Source: Halonatronum saccharophilum DSM 13868
GTDB lineage: Bacteria; Bacillota; Halanaerobiia; Halobacteroidales; Halobacteroidaceae
DNA: 64,000 bases
Assembly (NCBI RefSeq): GCF_000517025.1
Contig: NZ_KI912095.1
Span: 498,497 to 562,496, forward strand
Direction: 5' to 3'
In this document: positions 15,899 through 26,305 of the stretch, piece by piece
Numbering within the stretch: position 1 is the first letter of the stretch
Layout: each line of letters starts with the position of its first letter
Notes under the pieces: model-generated
The model's database searches: none
The model's input: the letters and a program-made list of their open reading frames with translations, nothing else
Told to the model about the DNA's origin: nothing
Position numbers and translations under genes: made by a program

Positions 15899-17367
15899 TA
15901 TTCACTCACCTCTTTTAGTAAAGATTCTTTTGCTCTTTCTAATAATATCCTTGAATCTCCTCCATCTTCTGTAACCTCAGTATGGTCAATACCTAACTCC
16001 TTAACTAAGATATCAACAACCCTTGGCCCGCAAAATCCACCTTGACAACGACCCATTCCTGCTCTAGTTCTTCTTCTTACTGCCCTAACTGAATTTGCAC
16101 CTACAGGTCTATTAATTGAATCTATAATCTCACCCTTTGTTACCATTTCACACCTACAGATTACTTCACCATATCTAGGATCTTCTTTAATTAATTTTGC
16201 TTGTTCTTGGACAGATAACTCTCTAAACCTAACAACTTCTTGCCGATAAGGATTAAAATCTTTATTTGCCTCTAGACCACCTAGAATTTCTGCTAAGATC
16301 TCTCTTACCATCTTAGCAATAGCAGGAGCAGAAGATAGACCAGGAGATTGAATTCCTGCTACATTAATAAAGCCATCTACTTTATCACTAGCTTCAATTA
16401 TGAAATCTCCTGTCTCCTTATAAGCCGGCCTTAAACCTGTAAACTGATTAATAACTCCTCTTCTACTTAACTTTGGAAGAGTCTTTTTGGCCCCTTGTAG
16501 TATATTCTCTAAACCTTGACTAGTAGTTGAGATATCCGTCTTGTCATCTATCTCTTGGGCATTAGGGCCAACCAATAGATTACCATCAACTGTCGGAGTA
16601 ACTACAATCCCCTTACTAACTCCTGTTGGTACTGGAAATATCGTATGATTAATCTGTGAGCCTAGCTTCTTATCATAGACATGATACTCGCCTTTACGAG
16701 GAGTAATATCAATATCATCGATACCTACCATCTTAGCAACCTCATCAGCATAAAGACCAGCAGCATTAATAACTACTTTAGCCTTAATTTGACCTCTATT
16801 AGTGTAGACTACTTTATGGTCTTTCTTTACTTCTATACTCTTAGCAGCTGTATTTAATAAGACCTCTACCCCATTAACAGCTGCATTTTCGGCCAAAGCC
16901 ACTGTCAATTCATAAGGACAGACTATAGCAGCAGTTGGAGCGTATAAAGCAGCTACTGAATCAGGATTTAAATCAGCTTCTAATTCAAACAACTTCTCCC
17001 CTTTAATAATCTCTAAATCAGGCACCCCATTCTTTTTACCATTCTCCAATATACTCTCTAGCCTAGGGATGTCATCTTCATCTTGAGCTACCACTAATGC
17101 ACCCCTTCTTTCAAAGGGAAACTTTAACTCTTCCTTTAATTGATCATACATCTTATTTCCTTCTACATTCAATCTCCCTTTTATTTTACTAGCCTCTGCA
17201 TTAAAACCAGCATGAATCAATCCTGTATTTGCCTTACTAACCCCACTTCCTACATCACTCTTCTTCTCTATTAAGGTAATATCTAACTTATATTTAGCCA
17301 ACTCTCGGGCAATGGCAGTTCCTACTACCCCACCCCCTATAATTAATAAATCAGCCTCTTTATTCAC
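15898..17367 (-). CDS. glpA: FAD-dependent glycerol-3-phosphate dehydrogenase with BFD-type Fe-S domain
   Basis: A 489-residue enzyme. The N-terminal DAO fold starts with GGGVVGTAIARELA. The C-terminal third carries CRCEMVTKGEI and GMGRCQGGFCGPRV, the four-Cys [2Fe-2S] BFD domain. It oxidises glycerol 3-phosphate to dihydroxyacetone phosphate under anaerobic conditions. GTG start after AAGGAGGGG. It heads a three-gene operon, downstream of glpK, and has its own leader hairpin at 17391-17450, suggesting GlpP control. Confidence 0.88.
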   Translation of the reverse strand: MNKEADLLIIGGGVVGTAIARELAKYKLDITLIEKKSDVGSGVSKANTGLIHAGFNAEASKIKGRLNVEGNKMYDQLKEELKFPFERRGALVVAQDEDDIPRLESILENGKKNGVPDLEIIKGEKLFELEADLNPDSVAALYAPTAAIVCPYELTVALAENAAVNGVEVLLNTAAKSIEVKKDHKVVYTNRGQIKAKVVINAAGLYADEVAKMVGIDDIDITPRKGEYHVYDKKLGSQINHTIFPVPTGVSKGIVVTPTVDGNLLVGPNAQEIDDKTDISTTSQGLENILQGAKKTLPKLSRRGVINQFTGLRPAYKETGDFIIEASDKVDGFINVAGIQSPGLSSAPAIAKMVREILAEILGGLEANKDFNPYRQEVVRFRELSVQEQAKLIKEDPRYGEVICRCEMVTKGEIIDSINRPVGANSVRAVRRRTRAGMGRCQGGFCGPRVVDILVKELGIDHTEVTEDGGDSRILLERAKESLLKEVSE

Positions 17368-17390
17368 TTTAACCCCTCCTTATAATTAAT

Positions 17391-17450
17391 AAAACCACAC
17401 CTCAGATCCTAAAATAGACATACTGCTCCCTTTTAGTCACTTAGATGTGG
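17391..17450 (-). promoter_or_regulatory. Leader hairpin and terminator before glpA, possible GlpP target
   Basis: CCACATCT and AGGTGTGG close a hairpin with an inner CTAAAA/TTTTAG stem, followed on the minus strand by TTTTATT. It lies between glpK and the glpA start. The 3' strand contains GTATGTCTA, close to CTATGTCTA in the glpF leader hairpin. GlpP-type antiterminators act on such leaders. Confidence 0.6.
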
Positions 17451-17546
17451 CTTCTCTTTGGTCTCTACCACATAGCTTATTTTAAGTTATATCTCTTGCT
17501 CCAAATTTTATTTTATAATCTAATTCACTTAACTCTTTACTCTTCA

Positions 17547-19857
<2,311 letters not shown>

Positions 19858-20105
19858 CAAAAAGCCTCCCTTATTATTTTTTGATATAACACAAACACGT
19901 TTGAACTTTTATTACATACCACCCCACTTCATTGTAACGTATCTAAACTACTATATCTTATAAGGGTTATTAAGCTCTATATATAATTATAATCTTATTA
20001 AACTTGTTAAGCTTGTTGTTATAATATTTAAAGTTTGTTAAAGAGATTAAATCAAGTGCCAAAAATTTAAATTTATACAACTTTTTTCTAATTTTGGTAT
20101 AGATA

Positions 20106-20178
20106 AACCCCTAATTAACCCTCTTAGACATAGTATCCCCAAAGGGCATAGTTATCCTAAGAAAATTAATTAGGGGTT
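20106..20178 (-). promoter_or_regulatory. Leader hairpin before glpF, possible GlpP target
   Basis: Thirteen-base arms AACCCCTAATTAA and TTAATTAGGGGTT enclose a loop that can pair further (CTTAG with CTAAG). The loop contains CTATGTCTA, shared with the glpA leader. The hairpin lies about 45 bases after the predicted transcription start and about 250 before glpF. The T-tail is short, so a classic terminator is not certain. The rest of the 430-bp gap shows nothing else. Confidence 0.6.
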
Positions 20179-20228
20179 CTCTTCTTCTCTACCCTAATTT
20201 AATTTTACTATATTCATATATTATTATT

Positions 20229-20257
20229 ATTATAGCAGAAAGATTCCACCTTTACAA
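20229..20257 (-). promoter_or_regulatory. Promoter of the glpF leader
   Basis: Minus strand: -35 TTGTAA (20252-20257), a 17-bp spacer and -10 TATAAT (20229-20234), close to the housekeeping consensus. It lies between glpP and glpF. Confidence 0.65.
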
Positions 20258-20292
20258 AATAAATATTAATTTCACAAAGTCCCATTCAACTC

Positions 20293-20865
20293 TTAATCAA
20301 AATCACAATCCCATAACTCCTTCTGACTTGTAGATATAGCTATAATATCTTCTTTAAGTAATTTTTTTAGTTGAGTGAATTCTTTAATTAATCCACCTGC
20401 AATAATTGGAATATCTAACTTTTCTTTTAAATCATCTATTAATTCAGGGATAACTAATCCTGGCAATACTTCTACTAGGTCAGGTTTAGTTGAATTTACT
20501 ATATTAATACCAGTTCTAAGTGATTCAGAATCTAATAAAAATAATCGTTGTATTGTTATTAAACCTTCCTTTTTAGCACAATTAATCAAATAACTCTTAG
20601 TAGTTACTATGCCATCAACACCTATCTCATGGGCCAAATATTTTATAGCTTCCTTATCATTACCTATCCCCTTAATCATATCAACATGTAAAAAAACTAG
20701 AGTATCTAATTCTATAGCCTTATTTACTAACTCAGCTAAATTTGATATCTCCCCTCTTAAAACAAATAAAACATTTATCTTATCAATTGGTACTCTTTCT
20801 AAATCATTTAAATCTTTAATTGCAGCAATTATCGGTTTCTTATTTAACACGTACTCTAAATACAT
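20293..20865 (-). CDS. glpP: Glycerol-3-phosphate-responsive antiterminator GlpP
   Basis: A 190-residue TIM-barrel-like regulator. FVLRGEISNL, LVFLHVDMIKGIGNDKEAI and VDGIVTTKSYLI, then PDLVEVLPGLVIPELI and IIAGGLI, match the GlpP family. In Bacillus subtilis GlpP with glycerol 3-phosphate lets RNA polymerase pass leader terminators of glp genes. Here two leaders downstream carry candidate hairpins. RBS GGGGG before the ATG. Confidence 0.93.
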   Translation of the reverse strand: MYLEYVLNKKPIIAAIKDLNDLERVPIDKINVLFVLRGEISNLAELVNKAIELDTLVFLHVDMIKGIGNDKEAIKYLAHEIGVDGIVTTKSYLINCAKKEGLITIQRLFLLDSESLRTGINIVNSTKPDLVEVLPGLVIPELIDDLKEKLDIPIIAGGLIKEFTQLKKLLKEDIIAISTSQKELWDCDFD

Positions 20866-21031
20866 AATCCCCCTCCTATAGACTACCTATGTTATATATA
20901 ATCATTTCAAGAAAATTTCTAAAAAGCCTTTATAATTATTAAAAGGTTAACTAATTACGCTAACTTTATTTATCATATTAATTATTATTAACAAAAAATA
21001 AAAAAATACTGATTTTATCAGTATAATAGAA

Positions 21032-21119
21032 TGGTACCGAAGGTCGGGTTCGAACCGACACGGGCCAAAAGCCCACCGGATTTTAAGTCCGATGCGTCTG
21101 CCAATTCCGCCACCTCGGC
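21032..21119 (-). tRNA. tRNA-Leu (anticodon TAA)
   Basis: The 88-nt sequence folds as a class II tRNA with acceptor GCCGAGG, anticodon loop CTTAAAA, a long variable arm, T-arm GGTTCGAAC and an encoded CCA. Last gene of the four-tRNA cluster. Confidence 0.95.
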
Positions 21120-21120
21120 T

Positions 21121-21224
21121 TACCTACCAATTGATAATTGATAGATTAAAATTGATAGTTAAAATCTTAATTTCTTAAAATCTTTTAACTGTCAATTATC
21201 AATTTTCAATTGTCAACTGCTTTA
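21121..21224. repeat. Word-type hairpin spacer between tRNA-Cys and tRNA-Leu
   Basis: The left arm reiterates TTGATAA/TTGATAG words and the right arm reiterates GTCAATT/TCAATTA words, giving an imperfect hairpin around AAATCTTAATTTCTTAAAAT. Similar spacers lie at 21822-21915 and 22005-22075. Confidence 0.55.
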
Positions 21225-21226
21225 TT

Positions 21227-21301
<75 letters not shown>

Positions 21302-21395
21302 ACAAAATATAACTATTAATTAAGAGTTTAGAATTAAAAATTATTTGAACTCTTTAACTTTTCCTTCTTAATTGTTAATTCTTAATTATTTTTTA

Positions 21396-21750
21396 TATGA
21401 TACCCCTCAATATGATACCCCTCAATGTTTTAAAAAGCAAAAACATCTCGTGGTGTCGTAATTCCATACTTTCTTAGTAGCACAATAATTCAATGCCACT
21501 CTTTAACTCTAACGAAACTATATGGTACCCTTTCAAGGATTTAAAATTCAAAATCCCTTTATGGTGTAGAAACTATAAATTTTTTTGAAAGATAATCATC
21601 AATGTTAATGTTTTAATCATTTCGAAACTATATGGTACCCCTCAATGTTTTAAACAGCAAAAACATCTCGTGGTGTCGTAATTCCATACTTTCTTAGTAA
21701 CACAATAATTTAATGCCACTCTTTAACTCTAACGAAACTATATGGTACCC
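21396..21750 (-). repeat. Tandem direct repeats joined to the 3' end of tRNA-Glu
   Basis: Three units of about 115 bp follow tRNA-Glu on the minus strand. The first and third are nearly identical; the middle one keeps only the ends. Each begins with GGTACCATATAGTTTCG, the first bases being the tRNA 3' end, and closes with a small hairpin (ATGTTTT, loop, AAAACAT, or a variant) and GGGGTACC or a close variant. Two short remnants (GATACCCCTCAATAT) extend the array to 21396. Confidence 0.8.
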
Positions 21751-21818
21751 CCAAGGGGATTCGAACCCCTGCCGCTGAGATGAAAACCCAGTATCCTAGG
21801 CCACTAGACGATGGGGGC
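21743..21818 (-). tRNA. tRNA-Glu (anticodon TTC)
   Basis: A 76-nt cloverleaf with acceptor GCCCCCA/TGGGGGT, anticodon loop TTTTCAT, T-arm GGTTCGAATCC and encoded CCA. Its 3' end is repeated in the array downstream. Confidence 0.93.
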
Positions 21819-21821
21819 CTA

Positions 21822-21915
21822 GTATTTAGTTGAAAGTTTATAGTGGATAGTTAAGACCTTAAATTCTTAAAATCTTTTAACTGTCAATTGTCAACTATCA
21901 ATTATCAACTGTTTT
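21822..21915. repeat. Word-type hairpin spacer between tRNA-Lys and tRNA-Glu
   Basis: The left arm has AGTTGAAAGTTTATAGTGG-like words. The right arm is reiterated GTCAATTGTCAACTATCAAT. It has the same architecture as the Cys-Leu spacer, with a core AAATTCTTAAAATCTTTTAA. Confidence 0.5.
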
Positions 21916-21918
21916 AAA

Positions 21919-21994
21919 TGGTGAGCCATGGAGGATTCGAACCTCCGACACCCTGATTAAAAGTCAGGTGCTCTACCGACTGAGCTAATGGCCC
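21919..21994 (-). tRNA. tRNA-Lys (anticodon TTT)
   Basis: A 76-nt cloverleaf with acceptor GGGCCAT/ATGGCTC, anticodon loop CTTTTAA, T-arm GGTTCGAATCC and encoded CCA. First gene of the cluster. Confidence 0.95.
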
Positions 21995-22263
21995 TCATTT
22001 TTATTAGTTTACAATATAGAATCAAAGATTAAATCCTTAAAATCTTTTTAAGTATAATTTTCAATTATCAACTGTTCTTTAAGCTAAGTTTATTTTTCAA
22101 ATTTCTTCAACAATTATTAATTCTATATTATTTTTTATTAAAAGTCAAAAAAAATAATATTATCCCTCAGCACCTTTTATATAATAATATATTAAAACAA
22201 GTTTGTCAATGATTTTATCAAATAATCTTAAAACATCAATGAAAAAGGTGTTATTACAGAGAA

Positions 22264-22302
22264 TTTATATTCCCTACTATGCTTAAAACCATAGTAAGGA
22301 AT
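22264..22302 (-). terminator. Terminator of the glycine-betaine transporter operon
   Basis: TTCCTTACTATG and CATAGTAGGGAA arms lie just after the substrate-binding protein gene, followed on the minus strand by TATAAATTCTC. The tail is only partly T-rich. Confidence 0.65.
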
Positions 22303-22312
22303 TATTATTTAA

Positions 22313-23197
22313 TTAATCTATGTCTATTCCTTCAGGTAACCAATTTCTAACAAGGTCTAAATTATTATCTACAAATTCCTTAGCTGCTTCTTCTGGATCC
22401 ATACCATCTTGTATCATCAACATTACTGACCCTAACTCTTCAGTTGTTACTTGATAGTTCTCTAAAAATCCAGCAACTTCAGGTAGGTCTTCTCGAATAT
22501 CTGGTCTTCCCATACTCTTAATATATTCACCTGTACCCATAGTTAGATCTGGATCCTCTAAGAACTTAAGGTCCCACTTAGACCACTTCCAATGGGGTTT
22601 CCATCCTGTAACAGCAATCCACTCTTCATTGTCAATAGCTCTGGCCAACTCTGCAGTCATAGCTGGTCCACTACTAGCTTGTAAACCCCAATCTTCTAAA
22701 TCATAGTTTGGCATAACATCCTCTTCTATTAAGATCATTTGTGCAGCACCTGGATCAATTCCAACTATCCTACCATCAAATTTATCTTCATAATCCTTCA
22801 TCTCCTTTATGCTATCAATATCAACATAACTAGGAACTACAAGTCCAATTTCAGCCGACTCATAATTGTCATTTAACTCTACTAATCGATCTTCAAACTG
22901 CTCCCAGTAAAACTTATCTGTATCAGGTAACCAAGATGAAACAAAGGCATCTAGTTGGCCCTGAGCTGTACTTTGATACTTAGCACCTGTCTCTAATGAT
23001 GAAACTTGAACATCATAGCCCATTCTCTCTATAACTTCTTGAACAATATGAATAGAAGCTTCTGCTGAAGCCCATTGTACATATCCTAACTTAACTTCTC
23101 CTTTATTCTCACCTTGATTATTTGCTTGTTGAGGAGAGCTTAATAAATCACAACCTGTAATTGTAACTAGTAACAATAAAGCTAAACCTACCATCAT
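22313..23197 (-). CDS. Glycine betaine ABC transporter substrate-binding lipoprotein
   Basis: A 294-residue OpuAC/ProX-type binding protein. It starts with a lipoprotein signal (LVTITGC), a linker, then the binding domain with tryptophans suited to a betaine cage (GYVQWASAE, GWKPHWKWSKWD). Last gene of the operon. The start is a problem: the first ATG (23197) has no RBS and gives a signal peptide without a positive charge. A perfect AAAGGAGGA lies 30 bases upstream and points to ATT codons at 23224-23219, which would add FTNSNRF with the needed Arg. It takes up compatible solutes under salt stress. Confidence 0.93.
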   Translation of the reverse strand: MMVGLALLLLVTITGCDLLSSPQQANNQGENKGEVKLGYVQWASAEASIHIVQEVIERMGYDVQVSSLETGAKYQSTAQGQLDAFVSSWLPDTDKFYWEQFEDRLVELNDNYESAEIGLVVPSYVDIDSIKEMKDYEDKFDGRIVGIDPGAAQMILIEEDVMPNYDLEDWGLQASSGPAMTAELARAIDNEEWIAVTGWKPHWKWSKWDLKFLEDPDLTMGTGEYIKSMGRPDIREDLPEVAGFLENYQVTTEELGSVMLMIQDGMDPEEAAKEFVDNNLDLVRNWLPEGIDID

Positions 23198-23278
23198 AAA
23201 CCTATTACTATTCGTAAAAATAATAAATCCTCCTTTAATTTATTTATTATTAATTGATTAACTTATAACAAACTAAAA

Positions 23279-24100
23279 TTATGCTTTGCTTTGACCAATA
23301 CCACTAGTAATTCTATCTAAAACAATAGCTAAGATAACTACTGCCAACCCTGCTTCAAAGCCAATACCAATCTGCATTCTTTGAATTCCAGTTAATACCG
23401 CTTCTCCCAAACCATTAGCACCGATCATAGAAGCAATTACTACCATAGATAAAGATAACATAATACTTTGATTAATCCCAGCCATAATAGAGGGCAAAGC
23501 CAACGGCAACTTAATCTTAACAAGCATCTGTAATGGAGTTGATCCAAATGAAGTCCCTACTTCTTCTAGTTCATCTGGCACTTGTTTTAAACCTAATTTA
23601 GTTAACCTAATAGCTGGGGGCATAGAAAATACAACTGTTGCCATTACTCCAGGAACATTACCGATCCCAAAAAACATAACTGCTGGAATCAGATAAACAA
23701 AAGGTGGCATTGTCTGCATAAAGTCTAATGCAGGAGTAAGAAAATCATCTAAGAACTTATTACCACTCATTATTATCCCAATCGGTATCCCTAAAAACAA
23801 GGCAATGCTGGCAGAAACTAAGACCATTACAAAGGTCTGCATAGTAACAATCCATAATCCCATACTAAATATTAATAAAAATCCAATTATAGTGAAAAGT
23901 GCAACCTTCTTATCGGCTAATAAATAAGCAACTAAAGCAAAAACTATGATTAAAACTATAGGTGGCAGAGATAAAATCAATGATTCAACACCACCCATAA
24001 ATCCTCCTACTATTTGAGCAATTAAGGCAAATAATGGGCCAAAGTTGATAAGTAAAAAATCAATAAAGCTCTCAACTACTAAACCAATCGATAAATTCAT
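23279..24100 (-). CDS. Glycine betaine ABC transporter permease
   Basis: A 273-residue ProW/OpuAB-type membrane subunit with about seven helices. The EAA-loop region reads ELEEVGTSFGSTPLQMLVKIKLPLALPSIMAG. It follows the ATPase gene directly (ATG after AGGAGG in the ATPase tail). Confidence 0.93.
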   Translation of the reverse strand: MNLSIGLVVESFIDFLLINFGPLFALIAQIVGGFMGGVESLILSLPPIVLIIVFALVAYLLADKKVALFTIIGFLLIFSMGLWIVTMQTFVMVLVSASIALFLGIPIGIIMSGNKFLDDFLTPALDFMQTMPPFVYLIPAVMFFGIGNVPGVMATVVFSMPPAIRLTKLGLKQVPDELEEVGTSFGSTPLQMLVKIKLPLALPSIMAGINQSIMLSLSMVVIASMIGANGLGEAVLTGIQRMQIGIGFEAGLAVVILAIVLDRITSGIGQSKA

Positions 24101-25282
24101 CTACATTCCTCCTTCCGCTAAATTAGCTAATACTGTACTTTTAACTATTATCCCTAATAATTTATTATTATCATCAACTACTGGTAACGGTATATCTGAA
24201 CCGGCAATATTAGAAAACAACTTATCAATACTTTTTTCTGGTCTAGCTACTGGTATTTCTTTTATTAAACCCTCCAAATTATTTTGACCATTATTGACAG
24301 CTTCTAAAGCATCTTCAACCCTTACAATTCCTTTAAGCTTACGTTTCTCTCCTACAACAAAGATACTAGATATCTCATTCTCCTTCATCTTATGCATAGC
24401 AGTTCTAGGACCATCATTACTATAAAGCAATGCTAAAGGCTTGACCATTATATCATCTGCAACTAAAATTCTAGAACGGTTAACATCTTTGACAAATTCT
24501 TTTACATAATCATTTTGGGCATTAGTTAAAATTTCTTCTGGTGTTCCCAGTTGAACTACCTCTCCATCCTTCATAATTGCAATTCTATCACCTAACTTTA
24601 GAGCCTCATCTAAATCATGAGTAATAAAGACTATAGTCTTATCCAATTCTTCATATAATTCTAATAACTGATCTTGCATATCCTTTTTAATCAAAGGGTC
24701 TAAAGCACTAAAAGGTTCATCCATTAATAAAACCTCTGGTTCAACAGCCAAAGCCCTGGCTAAGCCTACACGTTGTTGCATACCACCACTTAGCTGATCA
24801 GGGTATTGATCTTCCCAACCTTCTAGTCCAACTTGATTTAAGGCCTTTTTAGACCTTCTCTCCCTTTCACTCTCTGGAATATTTTGAATTTCTAACCCAA
24901 ACTCCGCATTCTCTAAAATAGTCCTATTTGGTAAGAGACCAAAGTTCTGAAATACCATTCCAAATTTTTCTCTTCTTATTTGGCGCAAACTCTCTTTATC
25001 TAAATTAGTTAAATCTTTACCATCTATTTTAACTTCGCCGGCTGTCGGCTCTACTAACCTATTTAAACATCTTAACAAAGTAGATTTACCACTTCCTGAA
25101 AGCCCCATAATCACAAATATCTCTTTTTCTTTAATATCAAAACTTACATCATTAACTCCTACCGTTAAACCCGTCTTCTCTAATACTTCTCTTTTAGAAT
25201 ATCCCTCTTTAAGCAGTCGAACTCCTTTATCTGCATCATCACCGAATACCTTATAAAGATTTTTTAACTCTAGCTTCTTCAT
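24101..25282 (-). CDS. Glycine betaine ABC transporter ATPase with CBS domains
   Basis: A 393-residue ProV/OpuAA-type ATPase. Walker A GLSGSGKST, signature LSGGMQQRVGLARAL, Walker B VLLMDEPFSALDP, switch FITHD. Residues 280-390 form two CBS domains (ILVADDIMVKPL, ELSSIFVV-like, SDIPLPVVDDNNKLLGI), which sense ionic strength or nucleotides in OpuA. First gene of the operon, behind a strong promoter and a leader terminator. Gene name proV or opuAA depends on the convention. Confidence 0.94.
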   Translation of the reverse strand: MKKLELKNLYKVFGDDADKGVRLLKEGYSKREVLEKTGLTVGVNDVSFDIKEKEIFVIMGLSGSGKSTLLRCLNRLVEPTAGEVKIDGKDLTNLDKESLRQIRREKFGMVFQNFGLLPNRTILENAEFGLEIQNIPESERERRSKKALNQVGLEGWEDQYPDQLSGGMQQRVGLARALAVEPEVLLMDEPFSALDPLIKKDMQDQLLELYEELDKTIVFITHDLDEALKLGDRIAIMKDGEVVQLGTPEEILTNAQNDYVKEFVKDVNRSRILVADDIMVKPLALLYSNDGPRTAMHKMKENEISSIFVVGEKRKLKGIVRVEDALEAVNNGQNNLEGLIKEIPVARPEKSIDKLFSNIAGSDIPLPVVDDNNKLLGIIVKSTVLANLAEGGM

Positions 25283-25359
25283 TAATCATCCTCCTATTTT
25301 CTAGTTAAACTAAATTCTTATAATTTAAAGCCTCTAACAAAAACATTATCCCTAATAAA

Positions 25360-25393
25360 AAATCTTTGAGATAATAAATCACCTCAAAGATTT
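25360..25393 (-). terminator. Terminator-like hairpin in the leader of the betaine operon
   Basis: AAATCTTTGAG and CTCAAAGATTT arms followed on the minus strand by a T-run (GATTTTTTATT). It lies between the promoter (25453-25481) and the ATPase gene, so it would stop transcription unless bypassed. An attenuator is possible. Confidence 0.6.
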
Positions 25394-25452
25394 AAAGACC
25401 TTTATATAAATGTTAATCAAAATTATTAACGGAAAAATAGCATCCAATATAG

Positions 25453-25481
25453 ATCATATAATACTAATTATATTTTGTCAA
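25453..25481 (-). promoter_or_regulatory. Promoter of the glycine-betaine transporter operon
   Basis: Minus-strand -35 TTGACA (25476-25481), a 17-bp spacer and -10 TATGAT (25453-25458). A near-consensus housekeeping promoter about 165 bases before the ATPase gene. Confidence 0.75.
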
Positions 25482-25583
25482 ATCTAAACCTTTGTACTTA
25501 ATTTAGGGTGAATTGCAATAATAGATTAGTTAATTATTTTACAAATTCCCCAAAAGGTCTTCTTCTCTAAAATAATTAGATCA

Positions 25584-25616
25584 ATAAAAAAAGCCAACGA
25601 CTAAAGTCATCGGCTT
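25584..25616 (-). terminator. Intrinsic terminator after efp
   Basis: AAGCCGATGACT and AGTCGTTGGCTT pair with a two-base loop and are followed by seven T residues on the minus strand. It ends the aroC-to-efp gene run. Confidence 0.88.
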
Positions 25617-25650
25617 CATTTTCAGTGTACCTTTATAAAATTGTCATTAT

Positions 25651-26211
25651 TTAATTAACTCTCTCTATATATTCTCCACTTCTAGTATCAACTTTTAAAA
25701 CATCTCCTTTGTCAACAAACAATGGAACTTTAACTTCAAATCCAGTCTCTAAAGTAACCTTCTTTGAACCACCACTAACTGTATTCCCCTTTACAGCAGG
25801 AGGTGACTGAACTACCTCTAATTCCACAGTATCTTCTATCTCTACCCCAATTGGGTTATTTTCATACATTTGTACCTGTATGTCAGCATTTTCTTTAAGA
25901 TAGTTTACTGACTCTCCCATCTGTTCACTGCTTAAGGTTAACTGCTCATATGTATTTTTATCCATAAATACATAGTCATCACCACTTTGGTAAAGGAATT
26001 GGTACTCCCTAGTCTCTACAAAAGCCTTGGCAACCTTCTCACCAGATCTAAATCGTTTATTTATAGTCTGACCAGTCTTAATATTTTTGAGTTCTGTCTG
26101 TAAAAAAGCCCCACCCTTACCTGGTTTAACATGATCATAACCTACAATGCTATATAACTCTCCATCCAGTTCAATAGTCATTCCTGTCTTAAAGTCCTTA
26201 GTTGAAATCAT
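25651..26211 (-). CDS. efp: Translation elongation factor P
   Basis: A 186-residue three-domain protein that relieves stalling at proline stretches. The tip loop reads HVKPGKGGAFLQTEL, with the Lys that may be modified. The C-terminal OB domains are complete (GNTVSGGSKKVTLETGFEV ... VDTRSGEYIERV). It follows the Xaa-Pro peptidase gene, a usual arrangement in Firmicutes. Confidence 0.97.
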   Translation of the reverse strand: MISTKDFKTGMTIELDGELYSIVGYDHVKPGKGGAFLQTELKNIKTGQTINKRFRSGEKVAKAFVETREYQFLYQSGDDYVFMDKNTYEQLTLSSEQMGESVNYLKENADIQVQMYENNPIGVEIEDTVELEVVQSPPAVKGNTVSGGSKKVTLETGFEVKVPLFVDKGDVLKVDTRSGEYIERVN

Positions 26212-26305
26212 CTTCTCATCCCCTTCTTGGTAATAGTTCAGTGTAAAATTAAAATCAAGACCTATTTCTTATTTTATATTTATACTTCTTTGTTGTCAAT
26301 TAACC

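Noticed and set aside
21396-21750. Possible CRISPR array
   Set aside because: Units are 115 bp, only three, with no short constant repeat and unique spacers of regular length, and no cas genes.
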